This document shows positions 34,197 to 42,581 of a stretch of 64,000 nucleotides of DNA, in pieces. A program made the translations under genes and the position numbers. Position 1 is the first letter of the stretch; every line of letters starts with the position of its first letter. Below the pieces are notes generated by a model that saw nothing but the letters and a program-made list of their open reading frames with translations, did not search any database and was not told the DNA's origin. This DNA is from JANNBN01 sp963763885 (lineage in GTDB: Bacteria; Actinomycetota; Acidimicrobiia; Acidimicrobiales; JANYDT01), in contig CAVXQD010000002.1 in assembly GCA_963763885.1 (NCBI GenBank), forward strand, positions 186,001-250,000, given 5' to 3'.

Positions 34197-35720
34197 ATGC
34201 TGATCGGGAATCTTGGTTCGACACGTCGGGCCGAGGTCGGCTCGGCAGGTGCTCTTCGTCTTCCAGAAGGGACCACGCTCGAGTGGTGGGTGAGGTCCGG
34301 TGATCGCTGGCACGTACCCTCCACCGACGTCACGGTGCGCGACTGGCTGTTGGATAACGCTCCGGTTCTCTCGAGCGCCGTGCGCGTCCCGGGCGGAGAC
34401 GTCACCGGATGCGTCTACGCCACTGTGCAAGGAGTCCGCGAGATAGTTGTGATGGAGCTCAGCAACTCCACACCAGCGCCTCTCGCAGCTGCACTGGTCG
34501 TGCGTTCCGGTACCGGCCGTGCATTGCGGCTCGAAGGCACAACAGTGTTCGAAGGCGACCGCCCTGTTGCGTACCTCCCCTCGGCCCCCAGCGACGTCAT
34601 CGTGGGGCCCCTGGAGCCTCTCGTGGTCGGCTCCGACACCAATCGGGAGGCAGCGGCCCCGTCAACGCTCGCAGCGGACTCAACCGAGGCAGCGTTCATC
34701 GTGCCCTTGTTGCATCGGTCCAGCATCAGGTTCGCCTCGCTGCTCGGTGTTGCCTCCGCGCTTGGCACCGCATCGGTCCCGGTGTTGTCGGCACTGCCGG
34801 ACCCGGCAATGGTGGCGCGTGGCTGGGGGTTGCAAGCTGGCAATGCCGCCCGCATCGATGGCGATCAGCGCAGAGCCAACAACGTACGCGCGCTTGCTAC
34901 CGGGATGTTGTTGTACTCCGACGGAGGAGCGGACCGGCCTTGGGTTGAACGTGCCGCAATCGCCAGAGGACTGGTCCGTATTGGTGCGCATGAAGAGGCA
35001 CTGTCTCAGCTGAACGGTGTCGACGACGCGCAGTTCCGCAACGGATCGCTGGGTTTGGATGGCAACGTTGCAGCAACTGCCGAGGTACTCGCAGCAGTTG
35101 TCACGGTTGCGCGTCATCACAAGGGTGCGGTGTTTGCTCACTCCATGACGCCGCTGGTCGCTGGTGCGCTCGAATTCCTGCAGAAGTCGGCACGACGCGA
35201 AGCAAACTTGGTCGCGGCGCATTCGGCTCTCTTCCTTGCAGCCGGTCGAATGCTTGCCCGAGTGGACGAAGCGCGCGCAGCGCGTACCGCTCAGCAAGTG
35301 TGGGAAACCATCGGACAGACATGGCCCCTTGCTCTTACAGCGGAACCTGTGTTGCCTGCAATGTCGTCGGGCGCAACGCTCATCCCCGGTGATCCGCAAC
35401 GCCTTGCCAATCAGATCATTTCCACCATCGATGGGTTGGCGGGGGAAACCGCAGACGGAGCCATCAACCTTTTCGCCGGGTGGGCGGCAGTCGACCTAGC
35501 CGGCGTGCCGATCGCCATTCATCAGGTCGACACACCGATCGGTGAAGTGTCCGCTGCAATCCGTTGGCACGGGGCACGTCCCGCATTGCTTTGGGACGTG
35601 CGGTGCGCTCCAGCGGACCAGGTGACGCTTCGTTGCTCGGTGCTGGACCCAACCTGGTCCACGTCGTTGGCCACTGGCGAAGCCTTGCTTGCAGAGCCTC
35701 CGATTCCTCGGGCCAACTAG
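34197..35720 (+). CDS. Large uncharacterised protein, soluble, probably lineage-specific
   Basis: 507 residues from the ATG at 34197 (MLIGNLGSTRRAEVGSAGAL); the frame is open to 34140. The N-terminal half is beta-rich (TLEWWVRSGDRWHVPSTDVT, then VVRSGTGRALRLEGTTV and PSDVIVGPLEPLVVG). A helical middle (WVERAAIARGLVRIG, AATAEVLAAVVTVARHH, FAHSMTPLVAGALEFL, LFLAAGRMLARV) looks like an alpha/alpha toroid, and a beta domain closes it (AAIRWHGARPALLWDVRC). No family is recognised and no signal peptide is seen. A glycan-related role is only a guess. Confidence 0.65.
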   Translation: MLIGNLGSTRRAEVGSAGALRLPEGTTLEWWVRSGDRWHVPSTDVTVRDWLLDNAPVLSSAVRVPGGDVTGCVYATVQGVREIVVMELSNSTPAPLAAALVVRSGTGRALRLEGTTVFEGDRPVAYLPSAPSDVIVGPLEPLVVGSDTNREAAAPSTLAADSTEAAFIVPLLHRSSIRFASLLGVASALGTASVPVLSALPDPAMVARGWGLQAGNAARIDGDQRRANNVRALATGMLLYSDGGADRPWVERAAIARGLVRIGAHEEALSQLNGVDDAQFRNGSLGLDGNVAATAEVLAAVVTVARHHKGAVFAHSMTPLVAGALEFLQKSARREANLVAAHSALFLAAGRMLARVDEARAARTAQQVWETIGQTWPLALTAEPVLPAMSSGATLIPGDPQRLANQIISTIDGLAGETADGAINLFAGWAAVDLAGVPIAIHQVDTPIGEVSAAIRWHGARPALLWDVRCAPADQVTLRCSVLDPTWSTSLATGEALLAEPPIPRAN

Positions 35721-35753
35721 TCGCCGGCCGTGCACACGAGGGCCAACTTGCGG

Positions 35754-36182
35754 TCAGTCGTGTGGTTCTAGTTCCGCTGCGATGCGTTCGGCCATAACCG
35801 ACAGAGCGCTGGCGTCCGCATACTTTTGCCGCGGCCAGTAGAAACCGCGTAACCCGTCTTTGCGAACGCGGGGAACAACGTGCACATGCAAATGCGCAAC
35901 GCTTTGGCTCACCACGTTGTTCATTGACACCCAGGTTCCGTCACATCCCAACGCAACGGGGAGTGCAGCAGAGACCCGCTGGACTTGCGTGAAGAACGGA
36001 CCAACGACATCTGAAGGTAGATCTGCAAGGGTGACGACGTGTGAGCGCGGCACGATCAGCACATGGCCGGGAAAGACCGGTGAGGTATCGAGGAAACCGA
36101 GAGCGTCCGGATGGTCCAGCACGATTGCGGCTGGCGATTGGCGGGCGACGATTGTGCAGAAGAGGCAAGTCGAGTAAGTCAT
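35754..36182 (-). CDS. HIT family protein
   Basis: 142 residues. CLFCTIVARQSPAAIVLDHP at the start, GHVLIVPRSHV, and the histidine triad HLHVHVVPR near residue 98. HIT proteins hydrolyse nucleotide monophosphoryl derivatives (AMP-lysine, AMP-NH2 or dinucleoside polyphosphates). Divergent from rnhB, with only 32 bases between. Confidence 0.9.
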   Translation of the reverse strand: MTYSTCLFCTIVARQSPAAIVLDHPDALGFLDTSPVFPGHVLIVPRSHVVTLADLPSDVVGPFFTQVQRVSAALPVALGCDGTWVSMNNVVSQSVAHLHVHVVPRVRKDGLRGFYWPRQKYADASALSVMAERIAAELEPHD

Positions 36183-36214
36183 GTAAGCAGCCGGGGTCGT
36201 TGTCTGTCGTCGCT

Positions 36215-37001
36215 ATGGTGGCACGCATGGCAGCCATCGCGAAGCCCAGAAGCGTCGCGACCTCCGCCATCGTCGCCACGGTTGTGCCAGAAAAGGCACC
36301 GTTGCATCGCCCAGCGGGACGCCGTCGGATCACCAAGAAGGTTGTTCCTGGCCGCCGCTTCGAACAGGAGCTGTGGGACGCTGGTGCCGACGTTGTGGTT
36401 GGTCTGGATGAGGTGGGCAGAGGAGCGTGGGCAGGGCCGTTAGTGATTGGGGCCGCGGTCATTCCGCGGGACAAACGAATACAAGGCGTTCGTGATTCCA
36501 AGCTGCTGAGCGAGCCCGAGCGTGAGCGCATGTACGACAAGGTTGCTCCGTGGTGCCGCGCATGGTCTATCGGCTCTGTAAGCCAGCAAGAATGCGACAC
36601 GATTGGTATGTCAGCGGCGCAGAAGTTGGCGGCGCGTCGCGCACTGGACAGCTTGGGCTTGCACGCCGACGCCATCCTCGTAGACGGGTCATGGGATTTT
36701 GTTGGAACCGGCAACGTGCAGCGGCTCATCAAGGGCGATGCCACGTGCCTTTCCATCGCAGCAGCCAGTGTTCTGGCCAAAGTCACACGCGACCCGCGAG
36801 ATGCGCGCAGAGGCCGAGCACTACCCCTACTGGTCATTCGCAGACAACAAGGGCTATCCGTGCCCCAAGCACAAAGCAGCGTTAGCTGGTTGGGGCCCCA
36901 GCATGATCCATCGTCGATCATGGGTCTTCATGGAAGCAATCCCGTGGGCCATCGACCGCGTTGCTCCGCTGGACAATCCGAATCAGCCGTCGCTCTTCTG
37001 A
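36215..37001 (+). pseudogene. rnhB: Ribonuclease HII, single-base frameshift
   Basis: Frame 2 from ATG 36215 gives VVGLDEVGRGAWAGPLVIGA, GVRDSKLLSEPERE and SIAAASVLAKVTRD, which are the RNase HII motifs with catalytic Asp/Glu. The frame then fails; the true C-terminus (RAEAEHYPYWSFADNKGYPC, AALAGWGPSMIHRRSWVFM) is in frame 3. One extra C in the CCC run at 36793-36795 accounts for it: removing it reads TRDREMRAEAEHYP. Either the gene is broken or the base call is wrong. The 3' end overlaps the convergent transporter gene by 19 bases. Confidence 0.85.
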
Positions 37002-38242
37002 ACTGATTTGCCAGCTGATTTTCCAGCTGATTTGGCAGCTGATTTGGCAGCTGATTGAGAAAGGTCGGCTGTTGTTTTCGTAGCCGCGCGTGACTTACCC
37101 AAGTTGGCGACCCGGGTCCGCGACCTGCGTCGTTTTGCCGCAGCGGCTGCTCGGTCGTGTGCCCGTTTGGCTTCGGATTCCGCAAGAAGATCGGGCCGAT
37201 ATGTACGCAACACCTCGGTTCCAACCACCTTCAAAACAGCCGCGAGGGGAATTGCGAGCAGCGCACCAAGGATGCCGAACAACTCCACACCAGCAAGGAC
37301 GCTCACCATGACCACGAGGGGTCGGATAGAGACGGCCTTCGCCATGATCGTGGGTTGCAGGACGTGGTTCTCGAACTGCTGGTAGATCAGGTAGAAGAGC
37401 AACGCCGCAACGCCCGCTGGCACCGAATGCAGGAACGCCACCGCAACAGCCGGGATTGCGCCCATGGTTGCGCCCACAAGTGGAATGAGGTCGGCGAACG
37501 CAACCCAAAGCGCGAGGACGCCCGCGAACTGGACCCCGAGCAGGGTGAGGAATGCATACGTGGTGACTCCCGCTATCGCGCTGATCACCAGGTTCCCCGC
37601 CACATAGCCAGTGATTGCTCGAGCTGACTCGTTGCCGATGCGGAGCATGCGTTCTTGCTGTGGCGGGCTAAGGAGACCCACGCCGCTACTCAGCAGGCTT
37701 GGACCTTGGAGCAGCATCAGCACGGTCAGCACGGCGACGGTGATGACTGCAAACAGCGTACTGAACGCACTTTGGACCACGCTAACGGCGTTGCTGCCAA
37801 GGTCGCTGACGTACTTCTCGAGCCGGTCTTGGTTATCGCGAACCCAGTTCTGCACGTTGTATCGCTTGACGAGACGACCAACCGGCCCCTCGCCACGCTG
37901 GGCCTGATCCACCTGAGCTGGCAGATCTTCGATGAACGAAGTGGTCTGCGCAACGACTGGACGCACGAACGAGTACCCAAGGCCGAAAAGCGAAAACAGG
38001 GCGATGATGAACACGAGGAGCGCAGCGAACCCGCGGCGCATGCGCGCCCGCCGCTCGAGGAAATTGACCGGTGGGGTGAGTACAACAGCGAAGAAGGCCG
38101 AGACCACCATCCACGTGAGAATGCGGCCGATCCGCAACATCAGCCAGAGCGACGCAAGCGTGCCAAGCACGAGAGCGATGACCCGAACAATGGAGCGAAC
38201 GGACAGCTCGACGGTCTGAACCTTGCGGCGTTCCTGAAGCAT
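36983..38242 (-). CDS. AI-2E family transporter (PerM-like)
   Basis: 419 residues from ATG 38242. Two N-terminal helices (VIALVLGTLASLWLML, WMVVSAFFAVVLTPPVNFLE), a soluble segment about 95-175, then the family's C-terminal membrane block with SAFSTLFAVITVAVLTVLML, YVAGNLVISAIAG, LVGATMGAIPAVAVAFL and QQFENHVLQPTIMAKAV. Members export varied small molecules or ions. The basic tail has 12-bp repeats giving SAAKSAAKSAGKSAGK (37001-37056). Confidence 0.88.
   Translation of the reverse strand: MLQERRKVQTVELSVRSIVRVIALVLGTLASLWLMLRIGRILTWMVVSAFFAVVLTPPVNFLERRARMRRGFAALLVFIIALFSLFGLGYSFVRPVVAQTTSFIEDLPAQVDQAQRGEGPVGRLVKRYNVQNWVRDNQDRLEKYVSDLGSNAVSVVQSAFSTLFAVITVAVLTVLMLLQGPSLLSSGVGLLSPPQQERMLRIGNESARAITGYVAGNLVISAIAGVTTYAFLTLLGVQFAGVLALWVAFADLIPLVGATMGAIPAVAVAFLHSVPAGVAALLFYLIYQQFENHVLQPTIMAKAVSIRPLVVMVSVLAGVELFGILGALLAIPLAAVLKVVGTEVLRTYRPDLLAESEAKRAHDRAAAAAKRRRSRTRVANLGKSRAATKTTADLSQSAAKSAAKSAGKSAGKSVQKSDG
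37001..37056. repeat. 12-bp tandem repeats in the transporter tail
   Basis: Units of the type CAGCTGATTTGG, with small variations, encode the alternating SAAK/SAGK tail of the AI-2E transporter on the minus strand. Unit length is a multiple of three, so gain or loss of units keeps the frame. Confidence 0.75.
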
Positions 38243-38262
38243 CCTGGGAAGCGTACGCCCTG

Positions 38263-38280
38263 CCCGAGGTGGAGCAACCC
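38263..38280. repeat. Fragment of a family A repeat
   Basis: CCCGAGGTGGAGCAACCC (18 bp) is identical to the right end of the family A repeats. It lies between the start of the AI-2E transporter gene (38242) and the end of the upstream gene (38290). Confidence 0.6.
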
Positions 38281-38289
38281 GTGATCCTT

Positions 38290-39954
38290 CTACGGTTTGA
38301 CGCTTGGTTGTGGCGCTTGGTTTGGAGGAATGGTGGGTGCAGCGGTTGTGCTTGGAACTCCCGTGGTCGAAGCCCCAACACCGCCGGGCGCGAGGCCGGT
38401 GGGGACCTGCGGGCGTTTGCGGAACACGGTGAGTCGCTTGCTGAGGAGATACGGCCGCTGCTTGTCGATCATGGCCGGGTCTGGGTACATCCACGATTTG
38501 TGCTCGTTGGTGAGCTGGGATGCGTCGGCCAGGAACGCCCGATCCCGCAGCGAATAGATCTGGCGGCGCTTGGCCCATCCATCCCACCCGTCGGCCATAG
38601 TGACGGCGGCGACCGACAAACCGGCAATCAGCAAAGCACCGGTCATGGCTCCGATGCGGATTGCTCGTCGCCGTGGAGCCTGCGCTGGCAACCCGAAGGA
38701 TCGGAGTGCGGTCGAGTCAGCACGTTGGCCGACGAAATGCAGCACCGTTGCGGTGAGCAGGACCGATGCAGAAGCCCACATGGTGGTGCTCATGGTGACG
38801 TACCGCGACGACATCGACTGCTCCACCGGCACAAACCCGAGGCGGCCCAATGCGGTGACCCCTGCTGTGGCGGGAGCGGTCAGACCCCACATCGTGATGG
38901 GTGCCCAGCGCCGCCACTGCCCCGTGCGCCACACACCGAGCATGCCGAGAGCGAACAACACGAGCCCGGCGATGCCGGCCCGCCAAGCAAAGAGTTGTGC
39001 AGGAGCCAACCGAACTGGTGCCAGTGGAGTGCCTAAGAACTTCACGGAGTACTCCACAAGCCCACTTACGGTTATCGGCAGTGTCTTTGGTGAGTACGGC
39101 AGGTTCCGGTTGTAGAAGAACGTGGCAACAGCACCAATGACCAACCACACCGTTGCTCGGATGATCTTGCTGCGCCGGGAGAGCCCCGGCTGCATCGCAA
39201 TGAAGACGGCACCGACCGGCCACAGCACCACCCCTGAGGCAAAGCTGAACTGTGAAGCCAACGCCAGCAGCGCGCCTAATGCGAAGCGAAACCGCCCGCC
39301 ATCTACCAGCACCAGACAACACAACAGGGTGAACAGCGCACCCAGCGTGAGCGTGACTTGCCAGCCCCACATGAAGTTCTCGGCCTGGGCTCGAGTGAGA
39401 AGGAACGCTGCCAACAGCGGCACACATACCCAGGTGGCCTGCTTGGCCCGGCGACCCGCCCACCAAACGACCGCCAGCACAACCAGCAGTCGAAGGCCGA
39501 GCAGTGCGTGTACCAGCGCGATTTCCGCCCGGACGTTCCAATTGGTGAGACGCGCCAGCACCAGTAGCACTGCGTTAGGGATGAGCACGCGGTGTTCGTT
39601 GTGTGGGGCCCAGAGCTCGCCCCAACTGACGCCATCGTCTGTGGTGCGGAGGAAGTCGACGAAGTTCCATTGATCCCAGTACGGAACATCGACGCTGTAG
39701 CGAAAGAGGGCGAACATTCGCACTGCCGCGTAGGTTGCGGCAACCCACAGCACGACCTTTGCAAGGGCGAAGGTCTTCCCGCCGCCAGACGCAACGTCGG
39801 TGGCCGAGGGCAACGCGGCCGACTGGGTAACTGGTGAAACCGAGGTCGCGGAAGTTGCTGCTGATTCAGCGGAAGGAGCGGACGACAGGTCCGGCGATAC
39901 AAACTCGGGTACCGCTGGATCCGGCTGAGAGGGGCTGGACCCAGGAATGGTCAT
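38290..39954 (-). CDS. Polytopic membrane protein, GT-C-glycosyltransferase-like
   Basis: 554 residues. A Ser/Ala-rich N-terminus (1-60) precedes about 10-11 hydrophobic helices. Between helices 1 and 2 lies VPYWDQWNFVDFLRTTDDG, then APHNEHRVLIPNAVLL; an acidic first loop like this is typical of GT-C polyprenyl-sugar transferases. Further helices: LLAAFLLTRAQAENFMWGWQ, LTLGALFTLLCCLVLV, IAGLVLFALGMLGV. The C-terminus is Pro/Thr-rich (PTIPPNQAPQPSVKP). No specific family is assigned; cell-envelope glycan work is plausible. Confidence 0.7.
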   Translation of the reverse strand: MTIPGSSPSQPDPAVPEFVSPDLSSAPSAESAATSATSVSPVTQSAALPSATDVASGGGKTFALAKVVLWVAATYAAVRMFALFRYSVDVPYWDQWNFVDFLRTTDDGVSWGELWAPHNEHRVLIPNAVLLVLARLTNWNVRAEIALVHALLGLRLLVVLAVVWWAGRRAKQATWVCVPLLAAFLLTRAQAENFMWGWQVTLTLGALFTLLCCLVLVDGGRFRFALGALLALASQFSFASGVVLWPVGAVFIAMQPGLSRRSKIIRATVWLVIGAVATFFYNRNLPYSPKTLPITVSGLVEYSVKFLGTPLAPVRLAPAQLFAWRAGIAGLVLFALGMLGVWRTGQWRRWAPITMWGLTAPATAGVTALGRLGFVPVEQSMSSRYVTMSTTMWASASVLLTATVLHFVGQRADSTALRSFGLPAQAPRRRAIRIGAMTGALLIAGLSVAAVTMADGWDGWAKRRQIYSLRDRAFLADASQLTNEHKSWMYPDPAMIDKQRPYLLSKRLTVFRKRPQVPTGLAPGGVGASTTGVPSTTAAPTIPPNQAPQPSVKP

Positions 39955-40106
39955 TCAGGAGATTCAAGCAGGGATCGGGCGCAAGCAGCGTCAGCTACCC
40001 CAGCGACCCCCAAGGGCTGGCTGTTTCGAGGCAAATCGCGTGCGTCGCTCAGTCCCATGGTGGACGAGATTGGGGTTGCGAGGGCGGCCTCTTCTACCGT
40101 TGTGCC

Positions 40107-41375
40107 ATGAGCGACATTTCCCTCGACCAATTCACGGCCGACGCCACCGCCTTCCTCGACGCCAATTGTGCGAAGCGAGAGGCGACGCAGGCCCGCAAGT
40201 GGGGCGAAGGCTCCGACAAGGTCGCGGTCTTTGAAGAGCGTTCGGCGGAAGCAGAAAAGCGTGATGTCGAGGCAGCGAAGGCGTTCCGGCAGAAGATGTT
40301 CGATGCAGGTTTCGGCTGGATCACCGGCCCAACCCAGTACGGCGGCAGTGCGCTTCCTGGCGCCTATCAGCGCGCATACGACGAGGTTGCTTCCAACTAC
40401 GCCACTCCAAATCTCAGTGCCTTCGGCATCGGGCTAGGCATGGTTGCCCCAACGTTCCTTGCACACGGGACCGACCTTGCTAAAGACACATACCTTCGCC
40501 GGATGTGGCGCGGTGAGATTGTGGGCTGTCAGCTGTTCTCCGAGCCTGGCGCCGGTTCGGACCTTGCGTCATTGCAGGCCAAGGCCGAACGCGACGGTGA
40601 CGAATGGATCATCACCGGCCAGAAGGTTTGGACCACAGGTGCACAGTTCTCCGACGTGGGCGAGATCATCTGCCGCACCGACGTCAATCTGCCGAAGCAC
40701 AAGGGCCTCACTGGTTTCATCGTTGACATGCATGCTCCTGGCGTCGAAGTGCGGCCGCTGCGCCAGATGACCGGTGGTGCATCGTTCAACGAGGTGTTCT
40801 TCAACGAGGTACGAGTACACGACGACTTCCGCCTGGGTGATGTGAACCAGGGCTGGACCGTCGCACTGACCACGCTCATGAACGAGCGTGCATCCATTGG
40901 CGGAGGGTCCGGCGGTTCGCGCAGCTCAGCCACCGACGTGCGATTCCTGGCCCAGATGTTGCACGCCATGGGCAAGGGCGAGGACCAGGTGCTACGTGAC
41001 GAGCTGATGAAGCTGCACATCGCCGGTGAAGTAGCTCGCTTTAACGGCATGCGCGCCACCGCGAAACTGAAGGCCGGGCAGCTTCCAGGGCCAGAAATGT
41101 CCACCGGCAAATTGGCAGTCGCCACTCACATGCGCAAGGTCAGCGATTTCGTGTCCACGGTGCTTGGCCCCAAGATCACGGCCAACTCCGGCGAGTGGGG
41201 TACCTACGGGTGGGCTGACTACGTGCTGGGCGCACCGGGCATGCGTATCGCAGGTGGTTCCGACGAAGTGATGCGCAACATCCTTGGCGAGCGTGTGCTT
41301 GGTCTGCCGAAAGATCCGGGGGTGGACTCGGTGACCGCGTTCAAAGACCTAAAGGTCGGCACCCAGAAGGCATGA
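40107..41375 (+). CDS. Acyl-CoA dehydrogenase
   Basis: 422 residues from ATG 40107; the frame is open upstream but residues there are not native-looking. FAD-binding FSEPGAGSDLASLQ, then WIITGQKVWTTGAQ, and MNERASIGGG are family hallmarks, with APGMRIAGGSDEVMRNILGERVLGLP at the C-terminus. No fatty-acid-chain or sterol specificity can be read. It is followed after 44 bases by the small Nfu_N-like gene. Confidence 0.9.
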   Translation: MSDISLDQFTADATAFLDANCAKREATQARKWGEGSDKVAVFEERSAEAEKRDVEAAKAFRQKMFDAGFGWITGPTQYGGSALPGAYQRAYDEVASNYATPNLSAFGIGLGMVAPTFLAHGTDLAKDTYLRRMWRGEIVGCQLFSEPGAGSDLASLQAKAERDGDEWIITGQKVWTTGAQFSDVGEIICRTDVNLPKHKGLTGFIVDMHAPGVEVRPLRQMTGGASFNEVFFNEVRVHDDFRLGDVNQGWTVALTTLMNERASIGGGSGGSRSSATDVRFLAQMLHAMGKGEDQVLRDELMKLHIAGEVARFNGMRATAKLKAGQLPGPEMSTGKLAVATHMRKVSDFVSTVLGPKITANSGEWGTYGWADYVLGAPGMRIAGGSDEVMRNILGERVLGLPKDPGVDSVTAFKDLKVGTQKA

Positions 41376-41419
41376 CCGCCTCCAGCGAGACGCCTGATGC
41401 GGATTAGAGTGAGCTCCTC

Positions 41420-41725
41420 ATGGGCATGCTGATCACCGTTACGGAGAAGCCGAGCGCGCGTCACGGCGTGGTGCGGTTCGAGACCAACCGCGCACTTACC
41501 GGGATGGGCCACGAGTATTACTCCGCCGATGTCGAGGTGGAAGGTGACCGGCCGCCGGACCTGGCAGCCCAGGCGCTGTTTGCCCACGGCGGCGCCAAGT
41601 CCGTGCATGTGCACGGCAATCAGATCAACGTAGAACTGGCTCCTGGTGGATCCACAGTAGGTATGGCAACTGCCATCGCTGATCTGTTCATCCACTACAA
41701 GCCAGGCGTCAAACCCTCGCTCTGA
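41420..41725 (+). CDS. Small protein resembling an Nfu N-terminal (Nfu_N) domain
   Basis: 101 residues: VRFETNRALTGMGHEYYSAD, then LAAQALFAHGGAKSVHVHGN and QINVELAPG. The pattern PDLAAxALF-GGxKSVhVHGNxInV is like the Nfu_N domain of Fe-S carrier proteins, without the cysteine-bearing NifU domain. That is my reading only; it may be an unrelated small alpha/beta protein. Cytosolic. Confidence 0.55.
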   Translation: MGMLITVTEKPSARHGVVRFETNRALTGMGHEYYSADVEVEGDRPPDLAAQALFAHGGAKSVHVHGNQINVELAPGGSTVGMATAIADLFIHYKPGVKPSL

Positions 41726-41793
41726 CCAGCCCAAAGGCCGGTTCCGGTCGGCTCCGGCGGCGGATTCAGTCGAACTGAACCCTTGACGAACGC

Positions 41794-41807
41794 CGAACAG
41801 GTGTTCG
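41794..41807. promoter_or_regulatory. SOS box upstream of imuA'
   Basis: CGAACAGGTGTTCG, i.e. GAAC-N4-GTTC, a fully symmetric match to the actinobacterial LexA operator, ending 16 bases before the imuA' ATG at 41823. Confidence 0.85.
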
Positions 41808-41822
41808 ATACTTGATGGTCCT

Positions 41823-42581
41823 ATGGGGCCAACCGTTGTTTCTCTCCGGCCAGATCCGGTCCAGGCGCTCGAGCGCATCGCTCAGCGGGTGCAGCCCATT
41901 GTGCGCGCCGACGAGCAGCTGCACCCCGTGGATGAACGGCTGCACGAGGTACTTCCGTGGCCCGGTCTGCGGCGCGGCAGCCTGATCGAGGTCAGGTCCC
42001 GGGCACTCGGTTGGCTGATGGTGGCTAAAGCCATGGAGGCAGGCGCGTGGGCCGCAGTGGTTGGTTCATCTTCTTCTGGCTGGGCGGCAGCAGCAGAGAT
42101 GGGCGTACCGCTAGAGCGCCTTGCGGTCATTGCTGCTCCACCGGTTGAGGTCGCCGGAACGGTCATTGGCGCGCTGGTCGATGCCGTCGAGCTGGTGCTG
42201 GTAGATCCGTCTGTGAACATACGACCACACGAGCTTCGCCGTATCGCAGCGCGGGTGCGTGAACGCAAAGGTGTGCTCGTTGCATTCGGCGAGGTTGGCT
42301 CGGCATGGGAAGGTGTCGACGTCAGGCTGAGCATCGCCGGGGTCACCTGGCATGGGCTGCAGCAAGGTCACGGTGCGCTGTGCGGCCGCCAGGTCGAGGT
42401 CGAAGCCACTGGGCGCGGCGCAGCGTTTCGTCCTCGCCGCACCTCGTTGTGGCTGCAGGGATCGGCCACTCGTTGGGCAGATCCAGAGGTCGTGCACGAT
42501 CATGTCGAAGAAGTAGATCAACACGAATTGCAGGGGCACACGGAAGAGGTGGCTCACGTCAGGCGGGCAGCCAGTGCCTGA
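41823..42581 (+). CDS. imuA: ImuA' (mutasome accessory, RecA-fold-like)
   Basis: 252 residues. LHEVLPWPGLRRGSLIEV, then AGAWAAVVGSSSSGWAAAAEMG is where a RecA-type Walker A would be but is not GxxxxGK[ST]. VELVLVDPSVNIRPHELRRIAARVRERK follows. Mycobacterial ImuA' interacts with ImuB and DnaE2 in damage-induced mutagenesis. It starts below a symmetric SOS box and overlaps imuB by 8 bases. Confidence 0.78.
   Translation: MGPTVVSLRPDPVQALERIAQRVQPIVRADEQLHPVDERLHEVLPWPGLRRGSLIEVRSRALGWLMVAKAMEAGAWAAVVGSSSSGWAAAAEMGVPLERLAVIAAPPVEVAGTVIGALVDAVELVLVDPSVNIRPHELRRIAARVRERKGVLVAFGEVGSAWEGVDVRLSIAGVTWHGLQQGHGALCGRQVEVEATGRGAAFRPRRTSLWLQGSATRWADPEVVHDHVEEVDQHELQGHTEEVAHVRRAASA

Noticed and set aside
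35941..36921. Long minus-strand open frame
   Set aside because: It lies opposite rnhB and HIT, has an atypical composition and no recognisable motif. rnhB motifs on the plus strand explain the region.
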